Shown: positions 29,697 to 39,845, numbered from the stretch's first letter. The stretch is DNA of 64,000 bases from Rhizobium rosettiformans W3 (GCF_004912135.1 NZ_STGU01000004.1:124001-188000), one strand, 5' to 3'. Notes: generated from the letters alone by a model not told the origin. Program-made: numbers and translations.

Positions 29697-30161
29697 ATGG
29701 ACATGCAAGGCAGCGAGCGCATCGAGGCGCCGGTGGAGACCGTTTGGCAGGCGCTCAACGATCCGGAAATCCTCCGTCAGTCGATCCCCGGCTGCGAGAG
29801 CCTGGAAAAGACCTCGGATACCCACATGAATGCGAAGGTCGTGCTGAAGATCGGTCCGATCAAGGCCAAGTTCGAAGGCGCGGTCGAGCTGCAGAACCTC
29901 AACCCGCCGCACTCCTACACCATCTCGGGCGAAGGCAAGGGCGGTCTGGCGGGTTTTGCGAAGGGTGGCGCCGATGTGACTCTCACTCCAGAGGAAGACG
30001 GCGCCACGCTTCTCACCTACACCGTAAAGGCCGAAGTTGGCGGCAAGATCGCCCAACTCGGCAGCCGCCTGATCGAATCGACGTCGAAGAAACTCGCCGG
30101 CGAGTTCTTCTCGAACTTCAGCGCGGCCGTCACGTCGGGCGGCGTGAAAGCCGAGGCTTGA
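29697..30161 (+). CDS. CoxG-like SRPBCC family protein
   Basis: 154 residues from ATG 29697, with GGGAGG eight bases upstream. The sequence begins 'MDMQGSERIEAPVETVWQAL', continues 'SIPGCESLEK' and 'YTISGEGKGGLAGFAKGGAD', all typical of the carbon monoxide dehydrogenase subunit G (CoxG) family, a START/SRPBCC hydrophobic-pocket fold. No CO dehydrogenase genes are in the window, so the role is open; many genomes carry orphan members. Confidence 0.85.
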   Translation: MDMQGSERIEAPVETVWQALNDPEILRQSIPGCESLEKTSDTHMNAKVVLKIGPIKAKFEGAVELQNLNPPHSYTISGEGKGGLAGFAKGGADVTLTPEEDGATLLTYTVKAEVGGKIAQLGSRLIESTSKKLAGEFFSNFSAAVTSGGVKAEA

Positions 30162-30253
30162 CCTTGCAGGCCCGATAGGCTGAAAGCTCGGCGCAAGGAA
30201 AGATCATCATCGTGGAACCAGCCGAGATGATTCGGCCTTAAGGGGACATGACG

Positions 30254-30409
30254 ATGAACGAAGGACCTGATCAGTATTTCGAGCAGCAGGACATGGCGGT
30301 CAAGCTGATGCTTCTCGAGAACAAATCCGACGAACTCACGGACATCCTGGTCGAAGCGCTGCAGGATGCGCTGAAGCTTCTCGAAGAAGAGCTCGCGACC
30401 GTTCACTGA
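30254..30409 (+). CDS. Small conserved-looking acidic protein
   Basis: 51 residues, read from ATG 30254, which has GGGGA seven bases upstream (ATG 30248 is too close to that site). It starts MNEGPDQYFEQQDM and continues as one amphipathic acidic helix rich in Leu and Glu ('ILVEALQDALKLLEEELA'). No domain is recognised. Coding is supported by ribosome site, codon use and its neat fit between the CoxG-like gene and the convergent tadC end at 30428. Confidence 0.55.
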   Translation: MNEGPDQYFEQQDMAVKLMLLENKSDELTDILVEALQDALKLLEEELATVH

Positions 30410-30427
30410 CCTTGCGCGACCGCTGGC

Positions 30428-31414
30428 TCAGAACCGGTCGGACACCTGGATCCCGGCGGGGCCCAAGATAACGGCGATCAGCACGGGCAGGAAGAACAGG
30501 ATCATCGGAACGGTGAGCTTGGGCGGCAGTGCCGCTGCCTTCTTCTCCGCCTCGTTCATGCGCTCGTCACGCCCTTCCTGCGCCAGAACGCGCAAGGCCT
30601 GCGCCACCGGGGTACCATAACGGTCTGCCTGAATGAGGGCCTGCACGACGTTCTTCACGCCATCGAGCTGCGTGCGCGTGCCGAGATTTTCCAGCGCCTG
30701 TCGACGATCCGGCAGGAACGAAAGCTCTGCTGTCGTCAAAACCATTTCCTCGGCCAGTTCAGGCGATTGCTCGCCGATCTCTTCCGAGACGCGACGCATG
30801 GCGGCTTCGAGCGAAATGCCTGATTCGACGCAGATCAGCATCAGGTCCAGCGCATCCGGCCAGGCACGGCGGATCGACTGCTGACGCTTGGTGATTCTGT
30901 TCGAGATGTAGATGTTCGGCAGGTAGAAGCCGATATAGCCGCCGACAATGGTGGCGAAGAGCCGCATGGGCAGAGGCTTTTCCGCCAGATTGCCCATCAC
31001 GAAAATCCAGAAAGCGGTCAGTGCCAGCGTCGCGAACGGCAAGAGGAAGCGCGCGACGAGAAACATGTTGAGCGCGTTCTGCGACCGCAGACCTGCCGCC
31101 TTCAGCTTGTCGACCGTCGTATCGTCCACCAGCGCCTTGCGCAGATTGAAGCGCTCGACAATGTCTCGGACGGATTTGTTGTTGGTCGTTCTGAGCGATG
31201 CGCGGCTTTGAGCCGCTTCGGCATTCAGCTTCGCCCGTTCCCGGGCGCGGATCAGGTCACGCTCCGTGGAGACCGCACGCATGCGCTTGTTCAGGTCGCC
31301 GCGCTCGAAGTAGGGCATGGCGATCGTGTAGAAGGTGGCGAACACGGCAAGCGCCACGAGAATGGCTATCACCAGCGCCGGATCGGTGAAACGTGCTGCC
31401 CAGTCTTCCGTCAT
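30428..31414 (-). CDS. tadC: Tad pilus inner-membrane platform protein TadC
   Basis: 328 residues with a type II secretion F domain: helices near the N-terminus and centre, the signature 'ALDLMLICVESGISLEAAMR' and a C-terminal helix pair ('LTVPMILFFLPVLIAVILGP'). TadC pairs with TadB as the inner-membrane platform on which the CpaF ATPase drives Flp pilus assembly. It is the last minus-strand gene of the pilus operon; no tadD-type TPR gene follows. Confidence 0.92.
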   Translation of the reverse strand: MTEDWAARFTDPALVIAILVALAVFATFYTIAMPYFERGDLNKRMRAVSTERDLIRARERAKLNAEAAQSRASLRTTNNKSVRDIVERFNLRKALVDDTTVDKLKAAGLRSQNALNMFLVARFLLPFATLALTAFWIFVMGNLAEKPLPMRLFATIVGGYIGFYLPNIYISNRITKRQQSIRRAWPDALDLMLICVESGISLEAAMRRVSEEIGEQSPELAEEMVLTTAELSFLPDRRQALENLGTRTQLDGVKNVVQALIQADRYGTPVAQALRVLAQEGRDERMNEAEKKAAALPPKLTVPMILFFLPVLIAVILGPAGIQVSDRF

Positions 31415-31426
31415 CGCCGCCGCTCC

Positions 31427-32443
31427 TCAGATCTCGAAATTGATCATGTTACGCATGACCAGCAGCCCGATGCTCATCCACACCGCAGAACAACCGAGGA
31501 TGAGATGCCCGCGCGAGTCCGTGAACAGGATGGTGATGTAGCCCGGTGACGTCAGGTAGACCAGGAAAGCGACGATGAAGGGCAGGGCGCCGATAATGGC
31601 AGCCGAAGCCTTCGCCTCCATCGACAAGGCGTTGACCTTCGCCTTCATCTTCTTGCGGTCACGGAGGACACGCGACAGGTTGGCCAGCGCTTCCGAGAGG
31701 TTGCCGCCCGCCTGGCCCTGGATCGCGATCACGATGGCGAAGAAGCTGACCTCGTTGAGCGGCATGGTCTGGTGCATGCGGGCAACCGCATCGGAGACGC
31801 TCAAGCCCAGCTGCTGGGATTCGACGATCCGACGGAACTCGGTCTTGACCGGCTCCTGACCGTCGGCGGCGATCATCCGGATCGCATCGTTGAGCGGCAG
31901 GCCAGACCGGATCGAACGCACCATGACGTCGAGCGAGTTCGGAAACTCCTCGAGAAACTTCTTCTGCCGCCGTTTGACGAGGAAGCCGACGACCCAGCGC
32001 GGAAGGCCGAGGCCGGCGACGAAGGCACCGCCGACCATCACGAGCGGCGGCATGCCCGCGAGGAAAGTCATGGCCAGAACGACGACGCCGAGCACGGCGC
32101 TCAGCAGGTAGAACTGGGTGACCGACACGGACAGGCCGGATTGCACCAGTTTCGCCTTGAGGCTTGCCGCATTTGCCTTCCTGGACTTTTCCTGCTGCTG
32201 CTTCTTTTCCAGCTCCTTCAGGGAGTCCTGCACGGACTTGCGGCGTTTGGAAATCTCCTGCACGCGGTCGCGTGCGGCCTTCATCTGCGTGGTATCCGTT
32301 TCGGCAGCCCGCACGCGGTTGATGCGGCTCGCCGTCTTCTTGTCGGTCTCGATCCGGGAATAGAGGACACCATAGGCCACCGCACCGGTCGAGACGGCGA
32401 CCAGGAGCACGATGGCGAGAATGGTGGGATCGATGCCGAACAT
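31427..32443 (-). CDS. tadB: Tad pilus inner-membrane platform protein TadB
   Basis: 338 residues. An N-terminal helix is followed by a Lys/Gln-rich cytoplasmic stretch ('KELEKKQQQEKSRKANAASL', probable coiled coil), two helices, and the F domain 'FPNSLDVMVRSIRSGLPLND'. 'FFAIVIAIQGQAGGNLSEAL' is characteristic of TadB. It lies 12 bases before tadC and 5 after cpaF on the minus strand, so the three are co-transcribed. Confidence 0.93.
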   Translation of the reverse strand: MFGIDPTILAIVLLVAVSTGAVAYGVLYSRIETDKKTASRINRVRAAETDTTQMKAARDRVQEISKRRKSVQDSLKELEKKQQQEKSRKANAASLKAKLVQSGLSVSVTQFYLLSAVLGVVVLAMTFLAGMPPLVMVGGAFVAGLGLPRWVVGFLVKRRQKKFLEEFPNSLDVMVRSIRSGLPLNDAIRMIAADGQEPVKTEFRRIVESQQLGLSVSDAVARMHQTMPLNEVSFFAIVIAIQGQAGGNLSEALANLSRVLRDRKKMKAKVNALSMEAKASAAIIGALPFIVAFLVYLTSPGYITILFTDSRGHLILGCSAVWMSIGLLVMRNMINFEI

Positions 32444-32448
32444 GCGTG

Positions 32449-33933
32449 TCAGATCCCCTTCGACTTCTGTTCCATGTTGTCGAGCGCGGCGGCGAGACGA
32501 CGATCTTCGTTGTAGTAGCGGGCACGGTCCCAGAAATGCGGCTTGCCGATGCCGGTCGACATGTGCCGGCCGATGATCTTGCCGTTGGCGTCTTCGCCCT
32601 CGATCTCGTAGCGCATCAGATCCTGGGTGATGATGACGTCACCTTCCATCCCGATGACTTCGGTGATGTGGGTGATGCGGCGCGAACCATCGCGCAGGCG
32701 GGCAGCCTGGATGATGACGTCGATCGAGCCGGATATGATCTCGCGCACGGTCTTGGCCGGCAGCGAGAAGCCGCCCATGGCGATCATCGATTCCATACGG
32801 CTCAGGCATTCGCGCGGCGTATTGGCGTGGATGGTGCCCATCGAGCCGTCGTGACCGGTGTTCATCGCCTGCAACAGGTCGAAAACCTCCGGTCCACGCA
32901 CTTCACCGACGATGATGCGTTCGGGGCGCATACGGAGGCAGTTCTTCACGAGATCGCGCATGGTGATCTCGCCTTCGCCTTCGATGTTCGGCGGACGCGT
33001 TTCAAGACGCACGACATGCGGCTGCTGCAGCTGAAGTTCGGCCGTATCTTCGCAGGTGATGATGCGCTCGTCCTGGTCGATGAAGCCGGTCAGGCAGTTG
33101 AGAAGCGTCGTCTTACCCGAGCCGGTCCCGCCTGAAATGACGACGTTGCAACGCACGCGGCCGATGATCTGCAGGACCTCGGCACCTTCGGGCGTGATCG
33201 CACCGAACTTGACGAGCTGCGCCAGGTTCAGCTTGTCCTTCTTGAACTTACGAATGGTGAGTGCCGGCCCGTCGATCGCAAGCGGCGGAGCAATGACGTT
33301 GACACGCGAACCGTCGGGAAGGCGTGCGTCGCAGATCGGGCTCGATTCGTCCACACGGCGGCCGACCTGGCTGACGATGCGCTGGCAGATCGACAGAAGC
33401 TGCGAATTGTCGCGGAAGCGGATTTCCGACTCGATGGTTTTGCCGCCCACTTCGATGAAGGTCTGGCCGGCGCCGTTGACCATGATATCGGCGATGTCGT
33501 CACGCGCGAGCAGCGGCTCGAGCGGACCATAACCCAGAACGTCGTTGCAGATGTCTTCGAGCAGTTCTTCCTGCTCGGAAATCGACATCGCGAAATTCTT
33601 GATGGTGATGATGTCATTGACGATGTCGCGGATTTCTTCGCGCGCGCTTTCGCCGTCGAGCTTCGCCAGCTGCGACAGATCGATCGTATCGATGAGTGCC
33701 GAGAAAACCTGGCTCTTGGTGTCGTAATAGTCTTCCGTCCGCGGCGGCTTCTTGCGGCTCGGCGTTTGCATCGACGGCGGCGTCACCTGCTGTCGGTTGC
33801 TGACCTCGGGACTGCCGGGTTCGATGAGCGTGCTGGTGCGTGCCGCAGGCGCGGCAGCAGCCGGCTGTGCCGGGATCGTGCCGACGCCCGCCCCGCCTTT
33901 GCCGAAACCGTCGTTTCCGCGTTTGCCAAACAT
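32449..33933 (-). CDS. cpaF: Tad pilus assembly ATPase CpaF/TadA
   Basis: 494 residues. A disordered Ala/Pro-rich N-terminus (about 60 residues) precedes the secretion ATPase core: '[19 protein letters not shown]', Walker A '[14 protein letters not shown]', Asp box '[11 protein letters not shown]', Walker B '[19 protein letters not shown]' and His box '[19 protein letters not shown]'. It hydrolyses ATP at the cytoplasmic face to power pilin assembly through TadB/TadC. All catalytic elements are intact. Confidence 0.96.
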   Translation of the reverse strand: MFGKRGNDGFGKGGAGVGTIPAQPAAAAPAARTSTLIEPGSPEVSNRQQVTPPSMQTPSRKKPPRTEDYYDTKSQVFSALIDTIDLSQLAKLDGESAREEIRDIVNDIITIKNFAMSISEQEELLEDICNDVLGYGPLEPLLARDDIADIMVNGAGQTFIEVGGKTIESEIRFRDNSQLLSICQRIVSQVGRRVDESSPICDARLPDGSRVNVIAPPLAIDGPALTIRKFKKDKLNLAQLVKFGAITPEGAEVLQIIGRVRCNVVISGGTGSGKTTLLNCLTGFIDQDERIITCEDTAELQLQQPHVVRLETRPPNIEGEGEITMRDLVKNCLRMRPERIIVGEVRGPEVFDLLQAMNTGHDGSMGTIHANTPRECLSRMESMIAMGGFSLPAKTVREIISGSIDVIIQAARLRDGSRRITHITEVIGMEGDVIITQDLMRYEIEGEDANGKIIGRHMSTGIGKPHFWDRARYYNEDRRLAAALDNMEQKSKGI

Positions 33934-33958
33934 GAGCTCTACCTGTTCCTGTTACCGG

Positions 33959-35248
33959 TCACTTCTTGCGCAGTTTCTCGATGAACGAGCCGAGGCCCGC
34001 CTTCTTTGGCTTCTTGATCGTCGCGCGGCCCGTCACGAGATGGGCAAGCTGCGAAAATGTCTCCGCCGTCGGCGACTTCCCGTCCATCTCGCTGATCATC
34101 CGGCCGCTATTGGCAGCAGTGCCGAAAAGCTGGGCGTCGAACGGAATGATGGCGACGGGTTCGAGTTCGAGCGGCTCGAAGAAGTCGGAAGGCGCGATTT
34201 CCGGGCGCTTCGGCATACCCACCTGGTTGAGGATGAGATGCGGCGGCTTGTCCTGCGGCCTCAGCTTCTTCAGCGCATCGATCATGTTCTTCATGTTGCG
34301 CAGATTGGCGAGATCGGGTGCGCAGGTGATGACGATGTCGTCGACATCGGAAAGCACGGCGCGCGTCCAGTCCGCCCAGGTATGCGGCAGATCGAGGACG
34401 GTGATGGGCGCCGTCCGCTGCAGCACATCCAGAATCGGCTGGAAAGCGCCGCGTTCATAGTCGTAACCGCGGTCGAGCATGGAGGGTGCCGCGAGCAGCG
34501 AAAGGTTCTGGCCACACTTCGTCAGAAGGCGATCGAGGAAGACCTCGTCGAGGCGCTCCGGGGAAAACACCGCTTCCGCCATGCCCTGCGCCGGATCCTG
34601 GTCGAAATCGATATTGGCCGTCCCGAAGGGCAGGTCGAGATCGGCCAGAACCGTCTCCGTTGAGAAGAGCGACGAAATGCCGAAGGCGCAGTTATGGGCG
34701 ATCGTCGAGGACCCGACGCCGCCCTTGGCGCCGATGAAGGCGATGGTCCGGCCGAGAGGTTCGGCTTCTGGGTCGACGAAGATCGAGGCGATCGAGCCCA
34801 TCATGTCCGCCATCGTGAACGGCGCCACGATATATTCCGAAATGCCGTTGCGGATCAGTTCGCGGTAGAGCGCGATATCGTTGTGGCGGCCGACGACAAT
34901 GACCCGCGAACTCGGATCGCAGACCTCGGCAAGCGGCGCCAGTTCCGCCATCAGATCACGGGGGCCGGCATCGGTTTCCAGGATGATGAGGTTCGGCGTC
35001 GGCGTCGACGAGAACATGTTGGCCGCTGCGGCAATGTTGCCGTGCGTGACGCGCATGCTGACCCGGGCCATGCGCCGGTCGCCCGCGCACTGCTCCATGG
35101 TCCGATGAACGGTGTCGCTGATGCAGAAGGCATGGATGGAGATGCGCGGCAGGGGGCGGAGGTTGTCGACCTCGCCCGCAACGACGGTATCAGTATCCGC
35201 GCGATATCCGCCATTGGGTTCGCCGATGTCATAATCGATCGCGTTCAT
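33959..35248 (-). CDS. cpaE: Tad pilus localisation ATPase CpaE/TadZ
   Basis: 429 residues. The N-terminal half (about 60-160) is a receiver-like domain without clear phosphorylation pocket; the C-terminal half is a ParA/MinD-type ATPase with the deviant Walker A 'FIGAKGGVGSSTIAHN', 'VLADLDLPFGTANIDF' and 'ITVLDLPHTWADW'. TadZ proteins mark the cell pole for pilus assembly. The gene is 30 bases after cpaD and 25 before cpaF, same strand. Confidence 0.93.
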   Translation of the reverse strand: MNAIDYDIGEPNGGYRADTDTVVAGEVDNLRPLPRISIHAFCISDTVHRTMEQCAGDRRMARVSMRVTHGNIAAAANMFSSTPTPNLIILETDAGPRDLMAELAPLAEVCDPSSRVIVVGRHNDIALYRELIRNGISEYIVAPFTMADMMGSIASIFVDPEAEPLGRTIAFIGAKGGVGSSTIAHNCAFGISSLFSTETVLADLDLPFGTANIDFDQDPAQGMAEAVFSPERLDEVFLDRLLTKCGQNLSLLAAPSMLDRGYDYERGAFQPILDVLQRTAPITVLDLPHTWADWTRAVLSDVDDIVITCAPDLANLRNMKNMIDALKKLRPQDKPPHLILNQVGMPKRPEIAPSDFFEPLELEPVAIIPFDAQLFGTAANSGRMISEMDGKSPTAETFSQLAHLVTGRATIKKPKKAGLGSFIEKLRKK

Positions 35249-35278
35249 GCTCTCATCCCGTCCTGTTGGACTGCTGCA

Positions 35279-35998
35279 TCAGTTCGTTGAGGTATCGCTG
35301 CCCTTGCGATAGAGGCCGATGACGGTCGACCGTCGGGTCGCATCGATCGGCGCCATGTCGCGCGGGGTCACGAGATCCATCGGATTGGCAATCTGAGCGG
35401 CGAGATTGCTCTGCGTCGCGCAGCCGAAATTATGGTAGTTCTTGTTGCTGAAAGTGTTGTCCTGCAGATCTTCAGGCCACTCGCCGCAAGGATTGGTCAT
35501 GGCCGTGATGGCCACATAGCTGATCCGCACGGGTGCGGCATTGCTGTTCGGGTCCGCCTGATAGGAGGTCTCGATGATCCGGTTCGAAGGCACGCCGCGT
35601 GCGGTCAGCACCTGGCGGATCTGCTTGCGCATGTCCGATGCAGCCCCCGAATTCGGCGCGCCGTGAGGCACCATGATCTGGATCGTGCCGGTCGAGGCCG
35701 AAAGGTAGTCCGCCGCAAAGCCTGCGATCGAATCCTGAACGCTCACCGTCAGCCTGCGGTCGCCGGACGCGATCGGCACATCGAGCGTGTGCTCCACTTC
35801 GCTCAGCATGATCGGATGGCGCGTGCGATAATCGTCCGGAATTGCCGAGGTGGACATCTGGTCCTTCATGCTGCCGCAGCCGGAAAGCACGGCAACGGTC
35901 CCAAGAACGATGCCGGACAGGACGAGACGCTGGAATGACTGACGTGCGGATGCCATGGCTGGCCGACTTTCCCTGACTTGACGTGCCGAGTGTTTCAT
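35279..35998 (-). CDS. cpaD: Tad pilus outer-membrane lipoprotein CpaD
   Basis: 239 residues from ATG 35998, with GAGGA upstream; a GTG one codon earlier is possible. The signal ends in a lipobox 'VLSGCGS', so the mature protein is a lipoprotein. 'DDYRTRHPIMLSEVEHTLDV' and the 'PCGEWPEDL' segment are typical of CpaD. It assists secretin (CpaC) assembly or stability in the outer membrane. It is 17 bases downstream of cpaC. Confidence 0.92.
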   Translation of the reverse strand: MKHSARQVRESRPAMASARQSFQRLVLSGIVLGTVAVLSGCGSMKDQMSTSAIPDDYRTRHPIMLSEVEHTLDVPIASGDRRLTVSVQDSIAGFAADYLSASTGTIQIMVPHGAPNSGAASDMRKQIRQVLTARGVPSNRIIETSYQADPNSNAAPVRISYVAITAMTNPCGEWPEDLQDNTFSNKNYHNFGCATQSNLAAQIANPMDLVTPRDMAPIDATRRSTVIGLYRKGSDTSTN

Positions 35999-36015
35999 CA
36001 CGATCCTCGCGCCGT

Positions 36016-37569
36016 TTACTTGTAGATGAAGCCTACCGCGCCATGGTACTGGCCGGTCGGTTCGCTGTTTTCGCGGCGGCCATAGACCTTGTTCACCTTG
36101 TTCAGGAAGAAGGTCGCGCCGTCGTTCTCGGGGTTGAAATTGTCATCCGGCCTGGAGAGGGCACCGCGCGCCACCGGCCGCACCAGATAGGGCGTTGCGA
36201 TGATGACGAGTTCGGTCTCGTTGCGCTGGAAGTCCTTGCTGCGGAACAGGGTACCCAAGACCGGCACCTTGGAGAGACCCGGCAGGCCGGACATCGCCTG
36301 GCGGATATTGTCCTGCACGAGACCCGCGATGACGATCGAACCACCGGAGGGCAGCTCGACCGTGGTCGAGGCTTCGCGCTTGCGGATGGACATGAAGGTC
36401 GATCCCGGAATCTGATTCAGGATGTTGCCTGTCACCTGCGAGTTTTCCCAGGTCGGTTCGGAGACATTCGTCTCGATCTGCAGGCTGATGCGGCCCGGTG
36501 CCAGAACGACGGGGCGGAAATTCAGCTCGATGCCATAGTCAACGCTCTGTGTCGTGCGCTGGATGGATGTGCTTTCTTCGTCACTTGTGACCTCCTGAGG
36601 CCCGGCAAGACGGAACTCGCCACCCACATAGAATTTGGCGGGCTCGCCGGAAATTGCGGTCAGGCTGGGCTCGGCCAGGGTGCGCATGACACCGGCCTGT
36701 TCCATTGCATTGATATAGGTGTTGATACCCAGACCACCGATGCCTGCCGAAAGCGTGGCCGTTCCGGTGGGATCGATCGCATTGCCGAGATTGGACGGAT
36801 TGGCATAGCTGATGCCGGTGGAACCATCCGAAATGCTGCCCGAGAAGCCGAGCTGCTTCAGCACCTGCCGGCTGACTTCAGCAACGGTGACCTTGAGCGT
36901 AACCTGATCTTCGCCTTCGATGGTCAAAAGATTGACGATCTGGGACGTCTGCCGCTCTTCGGCGTATATGGCGACGTCGCCGCCGTTGTCCCCGCCTGAA
37001 GCGGTCGTGTTGCGCGTCGTCGCTTCACCGCCCTTTAGGAACGCCTCGGCAAGGTTTTCGGCGCGCGCCGCATCCTGTGGCGTCCGGACGGTGCCCGTCA
37101 GCACAATGTTGTCCGAGACGATCTCGATCTTGATATCCGATTGTGGAATGAAGCGACGCAGGTTCGCTTCAAGTCCTGCAATATCCCGCTCAATCTCGAT
37201 GTCGAGGCTGACGATCTCCTGGCCGTCTGAGCCAAAGATGAAGATGTTGGTCTGTCCGACGGTTTTGCCGAAGAGATAGATCCGGCGCGAAGAGCGGGTA
37301 ACCGCATCTGCCATGGAAGGATCGGCGACAAGAATATCGTGTGCGTCAGCGGGCAGATCAACGACGAGAGCCTTGTTAAGACCAAGCTTCACCGTTCGAC
37401 GCGCGCCAGGTCCGGAATTGGTGATCCGCATGACCGTTTCCTGTGCTGCTTGAGCAGCCGGCATCACGGACCCGTGCTTTGAAAGCGTGATCGGGGCTCC
37501 GCTCATCACCATGGCGAAGGCGATGCCGCCGGTCAGGGAAACTCGAAGTTTATGCGTCAGGCTGGCCAC
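36016..37569 (-). CDS. cpaC: Tad pilus secretin CpaC/RcpA
   Basis: 517 residues from a GTG at 37569 with GGGGA six bases upstream. A signal peptide is followed by the CpaC N-terminal domain ('KLGLNKALVVDLPADAHDIL'), a BON-like part ('VLTGTVRTPQDAARAENLAE') and the C-terminal secretin domain ('VDYGIELNFRPVVLAPGRI', 'LPSGGSIVIAGLVQDN', 'KVPVLGTLFRS'). It forms the outer-membrane channel for the Flp pilus. A second, stand-alone copy of the N-terminal domain is encoded at 39846. Confidence 0.95.
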   Translation of the reverse strand: MASLTHKLRVSLTGGIAFAMVMSGAPITLSKHGSVMPAAQAAQETVMRITNSGPGARRTVKLGLNKALVVDLPADAHDILVADPSMADAVTRSSRRIYLFGKTVGQTNIFIFGSDGQEIVSLDIEIERDIAGLEANLRRFIPQSDIKIEIVSDNIVLTGTVRTPQDAARAENLAEAFLKGGEATTRNTTASGGDNGGDVAIYAEERQTSQIVNLLTIEGEDQVTLKVTVAEVSRQVLKQLGFSGSISDGSTGISYANPSNLGNAIDPTGTATLSAGIGGLGINTYINAMEQAGVMRTLAEPSLTAISGEPAKFYVGGEFRLAGPQEVTSDEESTSIQRTTQSVDYGIELNFRPVVLAPGRISLQIETNVSEPTWENSQVTGNILNQIPGSTFMSIRKREASTTVELPSGGSIVIAGLVQDNIRQAMSGLPGLSKVPVLGTLFRSKDFQRNETELVIIATPYLVRPVARGALSRPDDNFNPENDGATFFLNKVNKVYGRRENSEPTGQYHGAVGFIYK

Positions 37570-37582
37570 GGTGCGTCCCCAC

Positions 37583-38395
37583 TCACTGCATGGAATTGGC
37601 GGTCGAGGAATTCGATTTGACGACCTCGCCGGACTTGATGACCTGGATGGTCGGCTGACCGTCTCCGCCGCTCAGCAAATGATCGGCAGCTGAGGTGTCT
37701 TCCTCCTGGGCGTCCGCAACCGAACGAAGGGCAAGAGACAGACGATCGGCCATCTGCTGTGCGACGGTGATCACCTTGGTCTGCTCCGGCGTCAGTTCCA
37801 GCGTCGCGGTCGTGCCGATCACGGATTTGGAGCCGTCGGGCGCTTCCTCGATCTGCTGGTCGATCGCCAGAACACGGACATTGGACAGGACGGTCTCGGT
37901 CAGAAAATTGTCTTCGTCGCCCTTGCGGACCATGATCACGTCGACACGATCGTTCGGCAGGATGAAGCCGCCGGCGCCGGTTGCAACCGAGATCTCGGTC
38001 GACACGGCACGCTTGCCCGATGGCAGCAGCGCCGAAAGGATGCGGGACGAGGAATCGGCGATCTTTTCGCGCCGCAGCGGCTCACCTTCAAAAACAGGCA
38101 GGCGCACGACGACGCCGGTGAGCTCGGTCAGTGCATCGGGTCGCGTTGAGGATGTAATGAAGCCATCGACGATGCTGCCTTCCGGCCAGGGCATCCAGCG
38201 CATGGAGGTTTCATCGAGCCGGGCACCAACCGGCAGGTTCTTGGCAGAGACCAAAACGTCGACGGTCGGGGCCTTCTCGATCACGGCATCCTGGACGACG
38301 ACGGTCTTGTTGCCGCTCAGCCGCATGGCGAGGAGACCGGCCATACCGGCAGCCACGACGGCGACAGCGAGTATGATGAGACGGGCGGGTTTCAT
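37583..38395 (-). CDS. cpaB: Flp pilus assembly protein CpaB
   Basis: 270 residues. A single N-terminal helix ('LIILAVAVVAAGMAGLLAM') anchors a periplasmic SAF domain ('VLVSAKNLPVGARLDETSMR') followed by the RcpC/CpaB domain ('VDVIMVRKGDEDNF', 'LELTPEQTKVITVAQQM'). It is thought to connect the secretin with the periplasm or peptidoglycan. It precedes cpaC by 13 bases in the same operon. Confidence 0.93.
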   Translation of the reverse strand: MKPARLIILAVAVVAAGMAGLLAMRLSGNKTVVVQDAVIEKAPTVDVLVSAKNLPVGARLDETSMRWMPWPEGSIVDGFITSSTRPDALTELTGVVVRLPVFEGEPLRREKIADSSSRILSALLPSGKRAVSTEISVATGAGGFILPNDRVDVIMVRKGDEDNFLTETVLSNVRVLAIDQQIEEAPDGSKSVIGTTATLELTPEQTKVITVAQQMADRLSLALRSVADAQEEDTSAADHLLSGGDGQPTIQVIKSGEVVKSNSSTANSMQ

Positions 38396-38509
38396 GATCG
38401 ATCCTCGGGCGACGCAATAGGTTCTGCCGGAAAGATTGATCAGGAATTGGTGTACTTATGGTTAATGAGCCGCTTACAATCGTAGTTAACGTAAGGTTTC
38501 TTTGCGCTT

Positions 38510-39022
38510 CTAGTTGCTGCTCTGAATAGCTGCGACCACAAGCGGGGAGCTGGGATAGGCGATCAACCCGGCAGCGCCGATAGCGATTGCGTAAGGAATC
38601 TTCTTGGCGACCATCAGGGTCTGCGGCAGCCTGACACCCACCGTGGCGAGCTTGTCCCAATTGGCGCGCAAAAGAAGGACCAGGATGGTCAAGGCGCCGC
38701 CGAGGTAACCCGTGAACACGAGAAACGTAAACAGCGAAGGGTTGAAGCCGAACCAGAGCGCGGCAGCAGTCAGCAGCTTGGCATCACCGCCGCCCATGAC
38801 GTTCAGCGCGAAAAGACCGAAACACCCGATGAACACCAGCATGGCGGCCGCCAAGTGCCAGCCAAGCGCGATGGCCGACATGCCGCTGAAGGGAGTAATG
38901 ACGACGAAAGCGCCGACCAGCAGGAGGCAGATCCAGTTCGGGATCGTCATCTCCAAGAAGTCTGTGAGAGCTGCCATGACGAGGCAGGCTGGAAGAACAA
39001 GAAAGACGATCGCTGAATACAT
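38510..39022 (-). CDS. cpaA: Prepilin peptidase CpaA/TadV
   Basis: 170 residues, five or six hydrophobic segments, A24 aspartic peptidase of the short TadV type. The first catalytic Asp is in 'VMAALTDFLEMTIPNWI' and the second in the GxGD motif 'NVMGGGDAKLLTAA'. It cleaves the leader of the Flp prepilin and of the TadE/TadG pseudopilins at the inner membrane. 114 bases separate it from cpaB. Confidence 0.93.
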   Translation of the reverse strand: MYSAIVFLVLPACLVMAALTDFLEMTIPNWICLLLVGAFVVITPFSGMSAIALGWHLAAAMLVFIGCFGLFALNVMGGGDAKLLTAAALWFGFNPSLFTFLVFTGYLGGALTILVLLLRANWDKLATVGVRLPQTLMVAKKIPYAIAIGAAGLIAYPSSPLVVAAIQSSN

Positions 39023-39177
39023 GGCTGCTACTCCTCGTCAGCCTGCATACTGAATTTGTGTTGAGATTCCGGAAACAAACCTTGGTTCAGGGGCACGCTG
39101 TGCATGCATGCAGAAAGGCCGCCCGGTTAAGAGCGGCCTCCAGTGCGGCGGTTTCGGCGCCACGCCTGCAAATCTTA

Positions 39178-39375
39178 TTAGTTGCCAGCGTTAGCGGCTG
39201 CAGTGCCTGCACCGTTCATTTCGGTACCAATGCTTTGGAAGGTGTTGTTCAGAGCGCCACCCAGCGTCGTCGCGCCGGTGATGAGGGCGACCGAGATGAG
39301 GGCGGCGATCAGGCCGTATTCGATGGCGGTTGCGCCGGACTCGTCCTTGATGAAACGTGCGAAAAGCTTGGTCAT
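39178..39375 (-). CDS. Flp family type IVb pilin
   Basis: 65 residues with a strong ribosome site (TAGGAG). The short basic leader ends at the prepilin cleavage site 'DESGATAIEYGLIAALI': cleavage after Gly leaves an Ala-start mature pilin with Glu at position 5 and a following hydrophobic helix. The Gly/Ala/Asn-rich tail is typical of Flp pilins. It is the structural subunit of the Tad pilus used in surface attachment. 155 bases separate it from cpaA. Confidence 0.95.
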   Translation of the reverse strand: MTKLFARFIKDESGATAIEYGLIAALISVALITGATTLGGALNNTFQSIGTEMNGAGTAAANAGN

Positions 39376-39845
39376 GTTATTTCTCCTACTCCGCGAGGTT
39401 GATCAGCACTGCCGGCAACTGTTTGCCGTTGCTCGGATGTCGCCAACCTACGTGCCGGCCTATTGCCATCGGCTTAAGAAAAACGGTTAGCAGATCGTGA
39501 AACCGCGTTAGCCCGCGATGTGGTAAACGAATGCTGGATACAGTCCGTAAAAACCGAGCCTATGCCCCAGAATTTCAGGCTTTTCCCGCGCGCGCCAGTC
39601 TACTCGGCCAGGCATCGACATCGCCTGAATGCCGAAGGCCGGCGCGAGTTAACAATTCCGCCGGTATTTCCGTATCGATATGGCACGCGCAGACCCTTCA
39701 AGGCCCGCAACGCTAGGCGGAGATTGGGTGCAGGTGTGACCGGCTCCTATCGCTTAAGTGATGCCCTAATCGGCTTAACGCTTCATTCACCAAAAGCCGG
39801 CATCCTCTCGGCACCTCTTCACGCGCGTATATCAAAGGCACGTCC
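39376..39845. other. 470-base divergent intergenic region of the pilus locus
   Basis: This lies between flp (minus) and the CpaC-N-like gene (plus), so it must hold divergent promoters. I see no convincing gene, hairpin terminator or repeat. Plus-strand frames here lack ribosome sites and family similarity. The region is visibly less GC-rich in places than the coding flanks. Confidence 0.4.
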